A stretch of 54,401 nt of DNA, from assembly GCA_002471575.1 (NCBI GenBank), contig DKQG01000022.1, forward strand, positions 1 to 54,401, given 5' to 3'. The notes under the pieces were generated by a model, which did not search any database, was not told the origin of the DNA, and saw only the letters and a program-made list of their open reading frames with translations. This stretch comes from Alphaproteobacteria bacterium UBA7314. GTDB taxonomy: Bacteria > Pseudomonadota > Alphaproteobacteria > MPNO01 > UBA830. Shown in pieces: positions 1 through 9,242 of the stretch. Both the position numbers and the translations under genes were made by a program. Position 1 is the stretch's first letter. Every line of letters starts with the position of its first letter.

Positions 1-666
<666 letters not shown>

Positions 667-888
667 TATCCCCCTGCATTACCCTCACCGTTCTCAGGAG
701 CCGAACCATTTCTGCATATTCGTGACACTCGGCTTCGGCGGCGAGACGCCATTGCCGTCCAAGATATCCGCTTCAGCGCCAATATCGCCCAATGGCTTGA
801 GACGCGCCACGAAATCGGGCCCGCCGTCGCCGAGGACGAGTTCAGCTCCATTCCCCATTCACGATGTAGGCGGTATTCTCTCTAGGCT

Positions 889-2292
889 ATGTCGAAAAAA
901 TCCTCTTCCCCGCTGGCGGACCTGCCTTCCGTCGATAGGCTGCTCCAGACCGACAGCGCTGCGGCTATGACCGTCGAATTCGGCCGTGCGCCAGCAACCG
1001 ACGCAATCCGCCGCACGTTGGACGACATTCGTACGGTCGTTTTGTCGGGTGGCAACATGCCAGACGAGGTGGCTATTTTGTCGATGGCAACCAAGCACCT
1101 TACCGAGGTTAATGCGCCCTCCCTTCGCCCGGTCTACAACCTGACCGGCACGGTCCTGCACACCAATCTGGGCCGCGCGGCCCTGCCCGAGGAAGCGATC
1201 GACGCGGTGGCGCAAGCTGCTCGGAGCGCCAGCAATCTGGAATACCGGATAGGGGAAGGAAAACGCGGCGACCGGGACGAACATATCGAATCACAGCTGT
1301 GTGAAATGACGGGCGCGGAAGCTGCAACCATCGTCAACAACAACGCCGCCGCCGTGATGCTGGTGCTAAATACGTTTGCGCTTGGCAAAGAGGTGCCGAC
1401 ATCGCGCGGCGAACTGATCGAAATCGGCGGCTCTTTCCGCATGCCGGACATCATGGCGCAATCAGGCTGCACCCTCGTGGAAGTCGGCACCACCAACCGG
1501 ACCCACCTAGAGGATTTTGCCGCCGCCATCGGTCCCGACACCGGCATGATCATGAAGGTGCACACCAGTAACTATGTGGTCGAGGGCTTTACCGCTGAGG
1601 TGCCGGAACCCCGGCTTGCCGAACTCTGCCGCAAGAACGACATCCCCTTCGCGATCGATCTCGGCAGCGGTACGCTGACAGAACTGGAAATGTTCGGACT
1701 GCCCCACGAGCCAACGCCCATGGAGGCCATGAAAAATGGCGCCGATGTGGTGACATTTTCCGGCGACAAGCTGCTGGGCGGTCCGCAGGCAGGGATCATT
1801 GTCGGCACGAAAGACTATATCGCCCGAATTAGAAAGAACCCGATGAAGCGCGCATTGCGTTGCGACAAGATGACTATCGCAGCCCTGTCGGCCGTGCTCC
1901 GGCTGTATGCGGATCCGGACCGCCTGGTGGAGCGGGTGCCGACCCTGCGCGCGCTGGCCCGCCCCGTCGACGATATCCGAAGCGCGGCCAACCGTATCGG
2001 CCCGGCCATCGCCGCTGCGATGGACGGTTTCGCGCAAGTCACGGATACCGCTTGCGAAAGCCAGATCGGATCCGGCGCGCTGCCGACCCGCATAATCCCG
2101 AGCGCCGGGCTGGCCATCACCCCGAAAAATAATAGCGGCACCGCCCTGAACGCGCTGGCTGCAGCGTTCCGTGACCTTCCCATACCGGCGATCGGACGCA
2201 TCCAAGACGCTGCCTTCATCCTCGATCTCCGCTGCCTAGAAGACGAAGAGGGCTTTACCGCACAACTTTCGGCCCTCGATCTTCCAGGATGA
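889..2292 (+). CDS. selA: L-seryl-tRNA(Sec) selenium transferase SelA
   Basis: A PLP enzyme that converts seryl-tRNA(Sec) to selenocysteyl-tRNA(Sec) using selenophosphate, in the cytosol as a large homo-oligomer. The 467 residues match the usual bacterial SelA length of about 460. The N-terminal domain (residues 1-75) has the LPSVDRLL motif, followed by YNLTGTVLHTNLGRA and the PLP-lysine segment SGDKLLGGPQAG with Lys294. The start is the first ATG after a stop-rich spacer; only a weak purine stretch precedes it. The stop overlaps the selB start by 4 nt, so the two are translationally coupled. The substrate tRNA is encoded 2.4 kb downstream and two likely Sec-containing products lie at 12.6-14.3 kb. 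Confidence 0.96.
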   Translation: MSKKSSSPLADLPSVDRLLQTDSAAAMTVEFGRAPATDAIRRTLDDIRTVVLSGGNMPDEVAILSMATKHLTEVNAPSLRPVYNLTGTVLHTNLGRAALPEEAIDAVAQAARSASNLEYRIGEGKRGDRDEHIESQLCEMTGAEAATIVNNNAAAVMLVLNTFALGKEVPTSRGELIEIGGSFRMPDIMAQSGCTLVEVGTTNRTHLEDFAAAIGPDTGMIMKVHTSNYVVEGFTAEVPEPRLAELCRKNDIPFAIDLGSGTLTELEMFGLPHEPTPMEAMKNGADVVTFSGDKLLGGPQAGIIVGTKDYIARIRKNPMKRALRCDKMTIAALSAVLRLYADPDRLVERVPTLRALARPVDDIRSAANRIGPAIAAAMDGFAQVTDTACESQIGSGALPTRIIPSAGLAITPKNNSGTALNALAAAFRDLPIPAIGRIQDAAFILDLRCLEDEEGFTAQLSALDLPG

Positions 2293-4214
2293 TTATTGCA
2301 ACCGCCGGCCATGTCGATCACGGCAAGACCCTTCTGATAAAAGCGCTGACCGGCGTCGACACGGACCGCCTGCCGGAAGAAAAAAAGCGTAACCTGACCA
2401 TCGATCTGGGCTTCGCGTACCTTCCGCTGAACGACGCCGAAACCATCGGCTTTATCGACGTTCCGGGCCACGAGAAATTCATCCGCAACATGCTGTGCGG
2501 CGTCGCCGGCATCGATTTCGTGCTATTCATCGTTGCTGCCGATGACGGTCCCATGCCGCAGACCCTCGAACATCTGGCGATTCTCGATCTGCTTGGCGTA
2601 TCGCGCGGCGCGGTCGCACTGACCAAGATCGACCGGGTCGAGGAAGTGCGCGCGGTGGAGGTGTCAGAAGAAATCGACGAATTATTCGCCGACACGTCCC
2701 TTGCGGGCGTCCCTGTATTTCCCGTCTCGGCGATGACCGGCGACGGCGTCGACGGATTGAAACAGCATCTTCTGGATGCCGCCGCCGACATGCCGCCGCG
2801 TCCCGCAACGGGCAATTTCCGTCTCGCCATCGACCGCAGCTTCGACGTCGTGGGCGCAGGGCTGGTGGTAACGGGTACTGTTTTTTCGGGGAAAATACAT
2901 GCAAGCAGCTCTGCCCGAGTTCTTGGCGCGGAAATGGATGTTCGTTTGCGCGGCATCCACGCGCAGAACACCGAATCCGAAATCGGGCAGGCGGGACAGC
3001 GCTGCGCCCTCAACCTGGCCGGTACGAACCTGGACAAGGATCTGATCCGCCGCGGCGACTGGATCGTTGCAGGCGATCTGCCCCCACCGGTGCACAGAAT
3101 CGATGCCCGTCTTCGAGTGCTAGGCTCGGAAGCTAGCGTGCTGGCGCACTGGACGCCGGTACATATCCATCTGGGCGCGTCGGAAACCACCGGTCGGGTC
3201 GCGGTACTCGGCGACAGGGGCATTGTCCCGGGCGAAGACGGGCTGGTACAGCTGGTCCTGGATCAGGCGATCGGCGCAGTCCACGGCGACGGGCTGATCA
3301 TTCGCAACCAGTCGGCGCAACGGACCATCGGCGGAGGCCAGGTGATCGACGTCTATTCACCGACGCGCGGCCGTGCGAAACCGGAACGCATTGCCTTCCT
3401 GCGGGCGATGGAAGAGCCGGACGACGGTACAGCGCTCGCGGCCTTGCTGGAAAATTCGCCGCACGGTCTCTTCCTCGACCAGTTTGCCGGCGCTCGTAAC
3501 TTGGCGTCAGGCGACATGGAAGCGCTGGCTGAGTTAGTACCGATGAAATCCGTTTCGACAGAAACAGGCACCCTTGGGTTTTCTGCACAGCACTGGGACA
3601 CCGTGCGAACCGCCGTTCTGGATGGTCTCGCCGCATGGCACAAAAAATCGCCGGACACAGTAGGTCCAGGCGAAAACCGTATTCTGTCTGGTACCGGTAT
3701 CCGACTACCCACTAACGCGGCGTTAGGTATTTCGGCAGAACTCGTGCGCGAAGGCGCCATCGTAAAGGAAGGCATGGGCATTCGTTTGCCGTCGCATCAG
3801 CCGAGGCTACAAGGTGCCGACGCCACTAACTGGAAAAAGATCAAACCTTTGCTAATCGGGGGCGGTCTGCGCCCGCCGGTGGTGATCGACATCGCCCAGG
3901 CAATCGGGAACGAGCCGCGCAAAGTGGAGTCCCTACTGGTTCGGGCGGCCCGACACGGGCTGGTCGTACGCATTGCCAAGAACCGTTTCTATCCGCCGGA
4001 GACGCTGCGCCAATTGGGTGAGATCGCGGAGAGAGTGGCCTTAGACGCTGAAAACGGCATGGTAACCGCAGCCACGTTCCGAGATTCATCAGAAATCGGC
4101 CGTAACCTCGCCATCGAGGTGCTGGAATTTTTTGATAAGATGAAGTTCACACGCCGCGTCGGCGATGCGCATGAAGTTATCCGCCCTGCGGCGGATGCTT
4201 TCAGTAGAGAATAA
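2289..4214 (+). CDS. selB: Selenocysteine-specific elongation factor SelB
   Basis: A GTPase that delivers Sec-tRNA(Sec) to the ribosome at UGA codons followed by a SECIS hairpin. The 641 residues fit the family (about 615-650). Visible: G1 loop AGHVDHGKT (residues 6-14), G3 DVPGH (57-61), the TKID box, two EF-Tu-like beta-barrel domains, and a C-terminal winged-helix region that in E. coli SelB binds the SECIS RNA. The ATG overlaps the selA stop by 4 nt. Its likely clients in this window are the UGA-containing genes at 12604 and 13871. Nothing appears truncated. Confidence 0.96.
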   Translation: MIIATAGHVDHGKTLLIKALTGVDTDRLPEEKKRNLTIDLGFAYLPLNDAETIGFIDVPGHEKFIRNMLCGVAGIDFVLFIVAADDGPMPQTLEHLAILDLLGVSRGAVALTKIDRVEEVRAVEVSEEIDELFADTSLAGVPVFPVSAMTGDGVDGLKQHLLDAAADMPPRPATGNFRLAIDRSFDVVGAGLVVTGTVFSGKIHASSSARVLGAEMDVRLRGIHAQNTESEIGQAGQRCALNLAGTNLDKDLIRRGDWIVAGDLPPPVHRIDARLRVLGSEASVLAHWTPVHIHLGASETTGRVAVLGDRGIVPGEDGLVQLVLDQAIGAVHGDGLIIRNQSAQRTIGGGQVIDVYSPTRGRAKPERIAFLRAMEEPDDGTALAALLENSPHGLFLDQFAGARNLASGDMEALAELVPMKSVSTETGTLGFSAQHWDTVRTAVLDGLAAWHKKSPDTVGPGENRILSGTGIRLPTNAALGISAELVREGAIVKEGMGIRLPSHQPRLQGADATNWKKIKPLLIGGGLRPPVVIDIAQAIGNEPRKVESLLVRAARHGLVVRIAKNRFYPPETLRQLGEIAERVALDAENGMVTAATFRDSSEIGRNLAIEVLEFFDKMKFTRRVGDAHEVIRPAADAFSRE

Positions 4215-4220
4215 CCCGAC

Positions 4221-4241
4221 GCTCCATTGGATTGGAGCTTT
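4221..4241 (+). terminator. Possible terminator after selB
   Basis: GCTCCA (4221-4226) and TGGAGC (4233-4238) form a perfect 6-bp stem with a 6-nt loop, followed by TTTCGCT. It starts 6 nt after the selB stop. The T tract is short, so termination may be weak. Confidence 0.4.
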
Positions 4242-4244
4242 CGC

Positions 4245-4440
4245 TCAGTGACTGCGCATCCAGAAGATGCCAGTAATGCCGAACAACATCAGTAAGATCA
4301 TCTGCGGTTCCGTTACTAGGTCACCGCCCAGCAGTTTCACATTCGCCAGCGTTACCTCGATCTAGAGGCTTTTGTCGATTTTCCTGAGCATTCCGTTGGA
4401 CGTGATGGGCGCTGCCGATGATGTGTGGATGATACACTCG
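4245..4440 (-). pseudogene. Remnant of a membrane protein C-terminus
   Basis: The 464-nt gap between selB and the tRNA holds no intact gene. On the minus strand one frame stays protein-like from about 4440 to the TGA at 4245-4247, apart from an internal TAG near 4361. Its end, PQMILLMLFGITGIFW followed by a short basic tail, looks like a last transmembrane helix. I cannot name the family. Bases 4441-4630 show nothing I can support. Confidence 0.3.
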
Positions 4441-4632
4441 GCCAGAAACACTCCGATGGCAGCAGAACGCGGGACAAGTCTGACCATAACCGCGACCCAC
4501 CAAACCCTGATCCCTCAGAGACTTGACGTTATAACTGCCACATTTCCGCCAATAGTTGGCGTTTTTTGCATCCAATTGGTGCGCCATGTTCAATAAAACG
4601 AGATCGGCCGGTTAATACGAGAATGCCAGAAT

Positions 4633-4667
4633 TTGACATACTTTTATGACATGAATTTTGCTATGTA
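4633..4667 (+). promoter_or_regulatory. Candidate promoter of the tRNA-Sec gene
   Basis: A perfect TTGACA lies at 4633-4638 and an extended -10-like TGCTATGTA at 4659-4667, about 12 nt before the mature tRNA 5' end. The spacing between the two (23 nt) is too long for a canonical sigma-70 pair. Either the extended -10 acts with a different -35, or the TTGACA is used with a poorer -10. The position directly before a stable RNA gene supports promoter activity. Confidence 0.4.
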
Positions 4668-4678
4668 TGACGCTCGTT

Positions 4679-4774
4679 GGAAGAGATTCGTTCCCCGGTG
4701 GGGCGCCCGGTCTTCAAAACCGGTGAGGGGCGTTAGACGTCCCTGGTGGGTTCGACTCCCACTCTTTTCCGCCA
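4679..4774 (+). tRNA. selC: tRNA-Sec (anticodon TCA)
   Basis: A 96-nt selenocysteine tRNA with encoded CCA (4772-4774) and discriminator G4771. The acceptor stem is 8 bp (4679-4686 with 4763-4770, one G-U pair), the bacterial 8+5 geometry. The anticodon stem CCGGT/ACCGG encloses loop CTTCAAA with TCA at 4714-4716. The variable arm 4726-4744 is an 8-bp helix closed by TAG, longer than in ordinary tRNAs. The T arm is GTGGG-TTCGACT-CCCAC. These are the features that direct charging by SerRS, conversion by SelA and delivery by SelB. It lies 464 nt downstream of selB on the same strand. Confidence 0.97.
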
Positions 4775-4879
4775 GTTTTCCCGATCATTGCCAGACCGCG
4801 TCTACGGGTATAGCCTTTTAGCAGTCGGCTCCGTTGCCATAAGTGTCGTGAAATTTTCCGTCTCATCACTAGCATACAA

Positions 4880-5785
4880 ATGGCAGGGCTTTTAAGCTTG
4901 GTTAGACAGCGCATCCGGAGCCCAACATTGCCCGCTCTTACTAATACAGACGGCGTATCGCTTTTTTACGAGGATAAAGGATCCGGGGATACAATCCTGT
5001 TCATCCATGAATTCGCCGGCAATCACCGCACCTGGGCCAAGCAGGTCGCCGTGCTCAAATCCGATTACCGCTGCATCGCCTATTCCGCGCGAGGATACCC
5101 GCCCTCGGACGTTCCGGAAGACAAACAAAACTACGGACAGGACAAAGCGGTATCGGACGCGGTGGCCGTGCTCGACACGCTGGGCATTGAAAATGCCCAT
5201 ATCGTCGGACATTCGATGGGCGCCTATACGGCGCTGCATGTCGGCATCGACCATCCGGATCGCTGCCTGTCTGTCGCGGCCCTCGGCTGCGGCTGGGGAT
5301 CGCACCCGGACGAACGCGAAACGGCACGCGGTCTGTGTGAAAACATAGCCAGGATGTTCCGCGAAGAGCCGATCGCCGACGCGGCCGCCAAATACGCCCG
5401 CTTCCCCATGCGTCATACGTTCGAATCAAAAAATCCAGTGGCTTTCGCCGAATTCGAGAAAATTCTGGCCGGGCTTTCGCAGGAAGGCGCGGCGCTGACT
5501 ATGCTGAACCTGCAGCGCGACCGCCCCACCCTGTGGGACATGGAAGTGGCGTTGAGGGAGTTCTCGCCGCCGCTGCTGGTACTGGTCGGTGACGAGGATC
5601 ATCCTTGCCTGGACGGCAGTCTGTTCCTAAAACGCACGGTACCGACCGCGGCTTTGCAAATCGTACCGCGAACCGGACACACGATCACGATGGAAGAACC
5701 GGATATCGTCAACGCGGCGTTGCGCGATTTCTTCGCCGTCGCGATGGACGGATCTTGGATGAACCACAAACGCACGAACAACTGA
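4880..5785 (+). CDS. Alpha/beta hydrolase fold protein
   Basis: A 301-residue alpha/beta hydrolase resembling the enol-lactonase/haloperoxidase group. Visible: an oxyanion-region EFAGNHRTW, the nucleophile elbow GHSMG (Ser112), an acid in VGDEDHP and the catalytic His in RTGHTI. The substrate is unknown; many relatives hydrolyse ring-cleavage or lactone intermediates. The ATG at 4880 has no clear ribosome site. An in-frame TTG at 4928, preceded 7 nt upstream by GGAG (4917-4920), gives an N-terminus (MPALTNTDGVSLFYED) more typical of the family and may be the true start. It opens the plus-strand operon that continues through the molybdenum hydroxylase to the two selenoproteins; the next gene begins 35 nt after its stop. 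Confidence 0.85.
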   Translation: MAGLLSLVRQRIRSPTLPALTNTDGVSLFYEDKGSGDTILFIHEFAGNHRTWAKQVAVLKSDYRCIAYSARGYPPSDVPEDKQNYGQDKAVSDAVAVLDTLGIENAHIVGHSMGAYTALHVGIDHPDRCLSVAALGCGWGSHPDERETARGLCENIARMFREEPIADAAAKYARFPMRHTFESKNPVAFAEFEKILAGLSQEGAALTMLNLQRDRPTLWDMEVALREFSPPLLVLVGDEDHPCLDGSLFLKRTVPTAALQIVPRTGHTITMEEPDIVNAALRDFFAVAMDGSWMNHKRTNN

Positions 5786-5820
5786 TATTTGCGAAAACAA
5801 GGCAAAAGGGGAGACCCAAT

Positions 5821-6630
5821 ATGGAACTACAACTCAAAGGTAAAACCGCCCTGATCACCGGCGGCAGCGAAGGCATCGGCAAAGGCATCGCCATGGGCTT
5901 GGCGAAGGAAGGAGTAGATGTCGCGATTTGCGCCCGCCGACCGGGCCCGCTGGAAGCCACGGCGCAGGAAATCCGGGATACCACGGGCGTGAAAGTAGTG
6001 GTGTTGCCCTGCGACCTAACCGACAACGACCAGGCCAGGAAATTCGTCGAGGATAGCGCGAAGGACCTCGGCCGCGTTGACATCATGGTCAACAATGCCG
6101 GTTCGTCGCCGGGAGGCGTGATAGAACATCTGTCGGAAGACGACTGGGAACAGTCGTTGCAACTGAAGTTCATGGGTTACGTACGCTGCCTGCGATACGT
6201 ACTGCCGATCATGAAGGAACAGGGTGGCGGACGCGTCGTCAATCTGATCGGCAATGACGGCGTGAAACCGTCTTACTGGGAAATTGCTCCGGGCGCCGCC
6301 AATGCCGCCGGACAGAACCTGACCATGTCGCTGGCCGGTCAGTACGGCAAGGACAATATCAGTTTCGTCGCGGTCAACCCGGGGCCAGTCCGCACCGAAC
6401 GATGGACGGGTCTGGTCAACGCGATGGCGCGGGATATGAACTTGTCGTTCGAGGAAGCCGACAAGCTGGCACCATCGTCGATTCCGCTTGGTCGCATCGC
6501 GGAGACCGAGGAGGTTGCCAATCTATGCGTCATGCTCGCCTCGCCGCTGATGCATTTCGTCAACGGCACCCAGATCGAAATCGACGGCGGCCAGGAAAAA
6601 TCACTTATGGACCGACTGCGCGACCGATAG
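5821..6630 (+). CDS. SDR-family protein lacking the canonical catalytic residues
   Basis: A 269-residue short-chain dehydrogenase/reductase fold. The Rossmann motif TGGSEGIG is at residues 13-20 and NNAG follows after the DLT segment, so NAD(P) binding is likely. The active site is unusual: where SDRs carry Ser and Y-x-x-x-K, this protein reads VVNLIGNDG and APGAANAAGQN, so Ser, Tyr and Lys all seem replaced. It may belong to an SDR subfamily with a GAAN motif and different chemistry, or act without dehydrogenase activity. The ATG at 5821 was chosen because GGGGAG lies 8 nt upstream. It sits in the operon between the hydrolase and the amidase. Confidence 0.85.
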   Translation: MELQLKGKTALITGGSEGIGKGIAMGLAKEGVDVAICARRPGPLEATAQEIRDTTGVKVVVLPCDLTDNDQARKFVEDSAKDLGRVDIMVNNAGSSPGGVIEHLSEDDWEQSLQLKFMGYVRCLRYVLPIMKEQGGGRVVNLIGNDGVKPSYWEIAPGAANAAGQNLTMSLAGQYGKDNISFVAVNPGPVRTERWTGLVNAMARDMNLSFEEADKLAPSSIPLGRIAETEEVANLCVMLASPLMHFVNGTQIEIDGGQEKSLMDRLRDR

Positions 6631-6654
6631 GGCGGCGGACGAGCGGACCAACCC

Positions 6655-7842
6655 ATGCCCCCGACTGAAGACCGCTTTGACGCGTTCGTCGAGCGCACCT
6701 GCATCAACGGCGCCGATACCGGCCCGTTATCGGGTCTCACCTTCGCGGTGAAAGACAACGTAGCCGTTGAAGGCCAAGCGTTCACCGCCGGCCATCCCCT
6801 GCTCGCCGAACGGCGCGCAACCGCGACGGCACCCTGCGTCGACATTCTGCTGAAGGCGGGGGCGGGGTTTGTCGGCATGGCGCAAACCGACGCGGGCGGC
6901 TTCGGCGCGTCGACGCCGCAAACGTCTAACCCCATCGCCCCCGATCTGATCGTCGGCGGATCGTCTGGCGGATCGGCGGCAGCGGTCGCAGCCGGATTCT
7001 GCGATTTCGCGGTAGGAACCGACACCGGCGGCAGCGTCCGCATCCCGGCGGCATGTACTGGTCTGACTTCCTTCAAGCCGACCTATGGCCGGGTTTCCAA
7101 TGACGGCGTGTGGCCACTGTCGCCGCAACTGGACCATGTCGGCCTTATTGCGCGCGACTTGGATATTCTGGCACGCGCCGGAACGGCGCTGATCGACGGC
7201 ACCGCCTCACCCGAGGGCGAGAGGGACAACCTGCGCATCGGCATTGAAACCGATCGTGCCGGCCTGTTCGAGCCGGCCATTTCCGAAGAGCTGAATGCCC
7301 TCTCGGAACGACTTGAAGCCGCAGGTCACACTATCACCCGCATCGCCATCCCGGGCCGCGAACAGATCGCCGAGGCGCATGGCGTCATCGTCCTTTCCGA
7401 AGCCGGCAACATCTATGCAGATCTGACGGACGGCGAACGCAGCCGTCTGGGAAAGGCCGCTGTCGCCGGTTTGCGTCACGCGGAAAATCTGTCCGTCGAA
7501 GCTGTCGATGCGGCGTGGGAATGGTCGCGGGCGGCATCCAACCGGATGCAGGCGACGCTGGACCCCGTCGACCTGCTTATATCCCCGGCCCTGCCCATAG
7601 CGCCGCCACACAGCGAGGCACGCCGGGTTCTGCTGGGCGGGGCCGAAGTGCCCCTCGTTGTTGCCATGACCCTGTTGACGTGCCTTGGCAATCTGATCGG
7701 CAACCCCGTCGTTGGTCTGCCGAACCCGCTATCCAGCGCCGTGCCCCGGACCGGCCTTCAGATAATGGCAGGCCTTGGTGAAGACGAAATCCTGTTCGGG
7801 CACGCCGCCTGGATAAAACGCGATACGGAAGACCCTTATTAA
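6655..7842 (+). CDS. Amidase signature family hydrolase
   Basis: A 395-residue amidase-signature enzyme that hydrolyses an amide to a carboxylate and ammonia. The Ser-cisSer-Lys triad is visible: Lys33 in AVKDNVAV, cis-Ser in GGSSGGS (around 103-104) and the nucleophile Ser127 in DTGGS. At 395 residues it is shorter than typical GatA (about 480), so it is a catabolic amidase rather than the tRNA amidotransferase subunit; no gatB or gatC is nearby. It begins 24 nt after the SDR gene and lies 45 nt before the molybdenum hydroxylase genes, which suggests it prepares or processes the same nitrogen-containing substrate. Confidence 0.88.
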   Translation: MPPTEDRFDAFVERTCINGADTGPLSGLTFAVKDNVAVEGQAFTAGHPLLAERRATATAPCVDILLKAGAGFVGMAQTDAGGFGASTPQTSNPIAPDLIVGGSSGGSAAAVAAGFCDFAVGTDTGGSVRIPAACTGLTSFKPTYGRVSNDGVWPLSPQLDHVGLIARDLDILARAGTALIDGTASPEGERDNLRIGIETDRAGLFEPAISEELNALSERLEAAGHTITRIAIPGREQIAEAHGVIVLSEAGNIYADLTDGERSRLGKAAVAGLRHAENLSVEAVDAAWEWSRAASNRMQATLDPVDLLISPALPIAPPHSEARRVLLGGAEVPLVVAMTLLTCLGNLIGNPVVGLPNPLSSAVPRTGLQIMAGLGEDEILFGHAAWIKRDTEDPY

Positions 7843-7887
7843 CCTGTTTGGTAGGTTAAGCGACTGATCAATGGGTAGAAACCGGAA

Positions 7888-8757
7888 ATGAAACCATCCA
7901 GATTCAACTACTACGCCGTCGACAGCATAGATGCCGCAATCTCTCTGATCGCGCAGCAGGGAGAAGACGCGCGGTTTCTGGCCGGCGGGCAGAGCCTCGT
8001 GCCGATGATGAATTTTCGCGTCGCCGCGCCTACGGCGTTGATCGATCTGAACGGCGTGCCGGAATTGTCCAACGTTCGTATAGACAACGACGGCGCTTTG
8101 CATATCGGCGCGATGGCACGAACGCGACAGCTCGAGACCGATCCTGAAATCGCCGAGGCCAATCCGTTGATCGCCGTTGCCGCTGCCTACGTTGCCCACA
8201 CCCAGATTCGAAACCGCGGCACCATCGGCGGCAGCCTCGCACACGCCGATCCGGCAGCGGAACTGCCAGGCATTGCACTGGTCTGCGATGCTGAAATCCA
8301 CCTACGCGGATTATCCGGTGCGCGCGTCATCGAAGCCGCGAAATTTTTCGACGGAGTATTCACAACAGCACTCGCGGATGGCGAACTGATCGAAAAGCTG
8401 TATTTTCCGCCGTGGCCCGAACAGCGGTGCTGGGCGTTTCAGGAAATTTCCCGCCGCGAAGGAGATTTCGCTCTTGTGGGGATCGCTGCATGGTTCGACA
8501 TGGACGCATCAGGCGCAATATCCGACTGTCGTCTCGCCGCGATCGGTGCAGGCGATACTCCCCTGCTGCTCGACAGTCCGGCCCAGACGCTGACCGGGTC
8601 GGTACCATCGGACGCATTATTCGAGAAAGCTGCGGAAACCGTGGCCGGCGACATCGCACCGTTCGACGACATCCACGCCAGCGCCGATTACCGGCGGGAG
8701 GTCGCCGCGGTGCTAGTCGCCAGGACTCTCAAGACAGCCTGGGAGCGCAGACGATGA
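7888..8757 (+). CDS. Molybdenum hydroxylase FAD-binding (medium) subunit, CoxM/XdhB type
   Basis: A 289-residue FAD subunit of a xanthine dehydrogenase/CO dehydrogenase-family enzyme; it carries electrons from the Fe-S subunit to the acceptor. The two flavin-binding motifs are clear: AGGQSLVPMMNFR near residue 31 and TIGGSLAHADPAAELP near residue 112. Its stop overlaps the start of the Fe-S subunit gene by 4 nt, and the order medium-small-large is the cox-type order. The substrate cannot be told from this subunit. Confidence 0.93.
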   Translation: MKPSRFNYYAVDSIDAAISLIAQQGEDARFLAGGQSLVPMMNFRVAAPTALIDLNGVPELSNVRIDNDGALHIGAMARTRQLETDPEIAEANPLIAVAAAYVAHTQIRNRGTIGGSLAHADPAAELPGIALVCDAEIHLRGLSGARVIEAAKFFDGVFTTALADGELIEKLYFPPWPEQRCWAFQEISRREGDFALVGIAAWFDMDASGAISDCRLAAIGAGDTPLLLDSPAQTLTGSVPSDALFEKAAETVAGDIAPFDDIHASADYRREVAAVLVARTLKTAWERRR

Positions 8758-9242
8758 GCGATCGTCACAATATCTCGCTAAACGTTAACGGTGCAGACTA
8801 CAGCTGCGAGATCGACGCCCGAATGACGCTTGCCGACTGCCTGCGTGAAAAGCTCGACCTGACCGGCACACATCTTGGCTGCGAACACGGCGTCTGCGGA
8901 GCCTGCACGGTTCTCGCCGACGGCGACGCCGTTCGGTCCTGCCTGATGTTCGCGGTGCAGGCGCAGTGTATGGAGATCACAACCGTCGAAGGTCTGGCCA
9001 ACAACGGCGACCTGTCGCCGCTTCAGGAGGCGTTTCGCGACAATCACGCGCTGCAGTGCGGGTTTTGCACCCCGGGAATGCTGACGACTGCTGAGGCATT
9101 TCTGAGAGAGAACCCGTCGCCCACCCGAGCGGAGACCGAAAGCGCGATTTCCGGCAATCTCTGCCGCTGTACTGGATATATCTCCGTCGTCGATGCGATT
9201 CTGGACGCCGCCGACCGACGGCGCGATGCGGGGTCTGAATGA
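8754..9242 (+). CDS. Molybdenum hydroxylase 2Fe-2S (small) subunit, CoxS type
   Basis: A 162-residue protein with two [2Fe-2S] domains. Plant-type ferredoxin ligands are Cys43, Cys48, Cys51 and Cys63 (CEHGVCGAC...C); the helical second cluster uses Cys102, Cys105, Cys137 and Cys139 (CGFC and CRC). All eight ligands are present. It passes electrons from the molybdopterin site to FAD. It overlaps both neighbours by 4 nt (ATGA), a tightly coupled three-subunit operon. Confidence 0.95.
   Translation: MSDRHNISLNVNGADYSCEIDARMTLADCLREKLDLTGTHLGCEHGVCGACTVLADGDAVRSCLMFAVQAQCMEITTVEGLANNGDLSPLQEAFRDNHALQCGFCTPGMLTTAEAFLRENPSPTRAETESAISGNLCRCTGYISVVDAILDAADRRRDAGSE

Noticed and set aside
667..888. 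A coding remnant between prfC and selA (frame with FSANIAQWLETRHEIGPAVA)
   Set aside because: Short, without a start codon and without recognisable family similarity; it could be chance coding potential.
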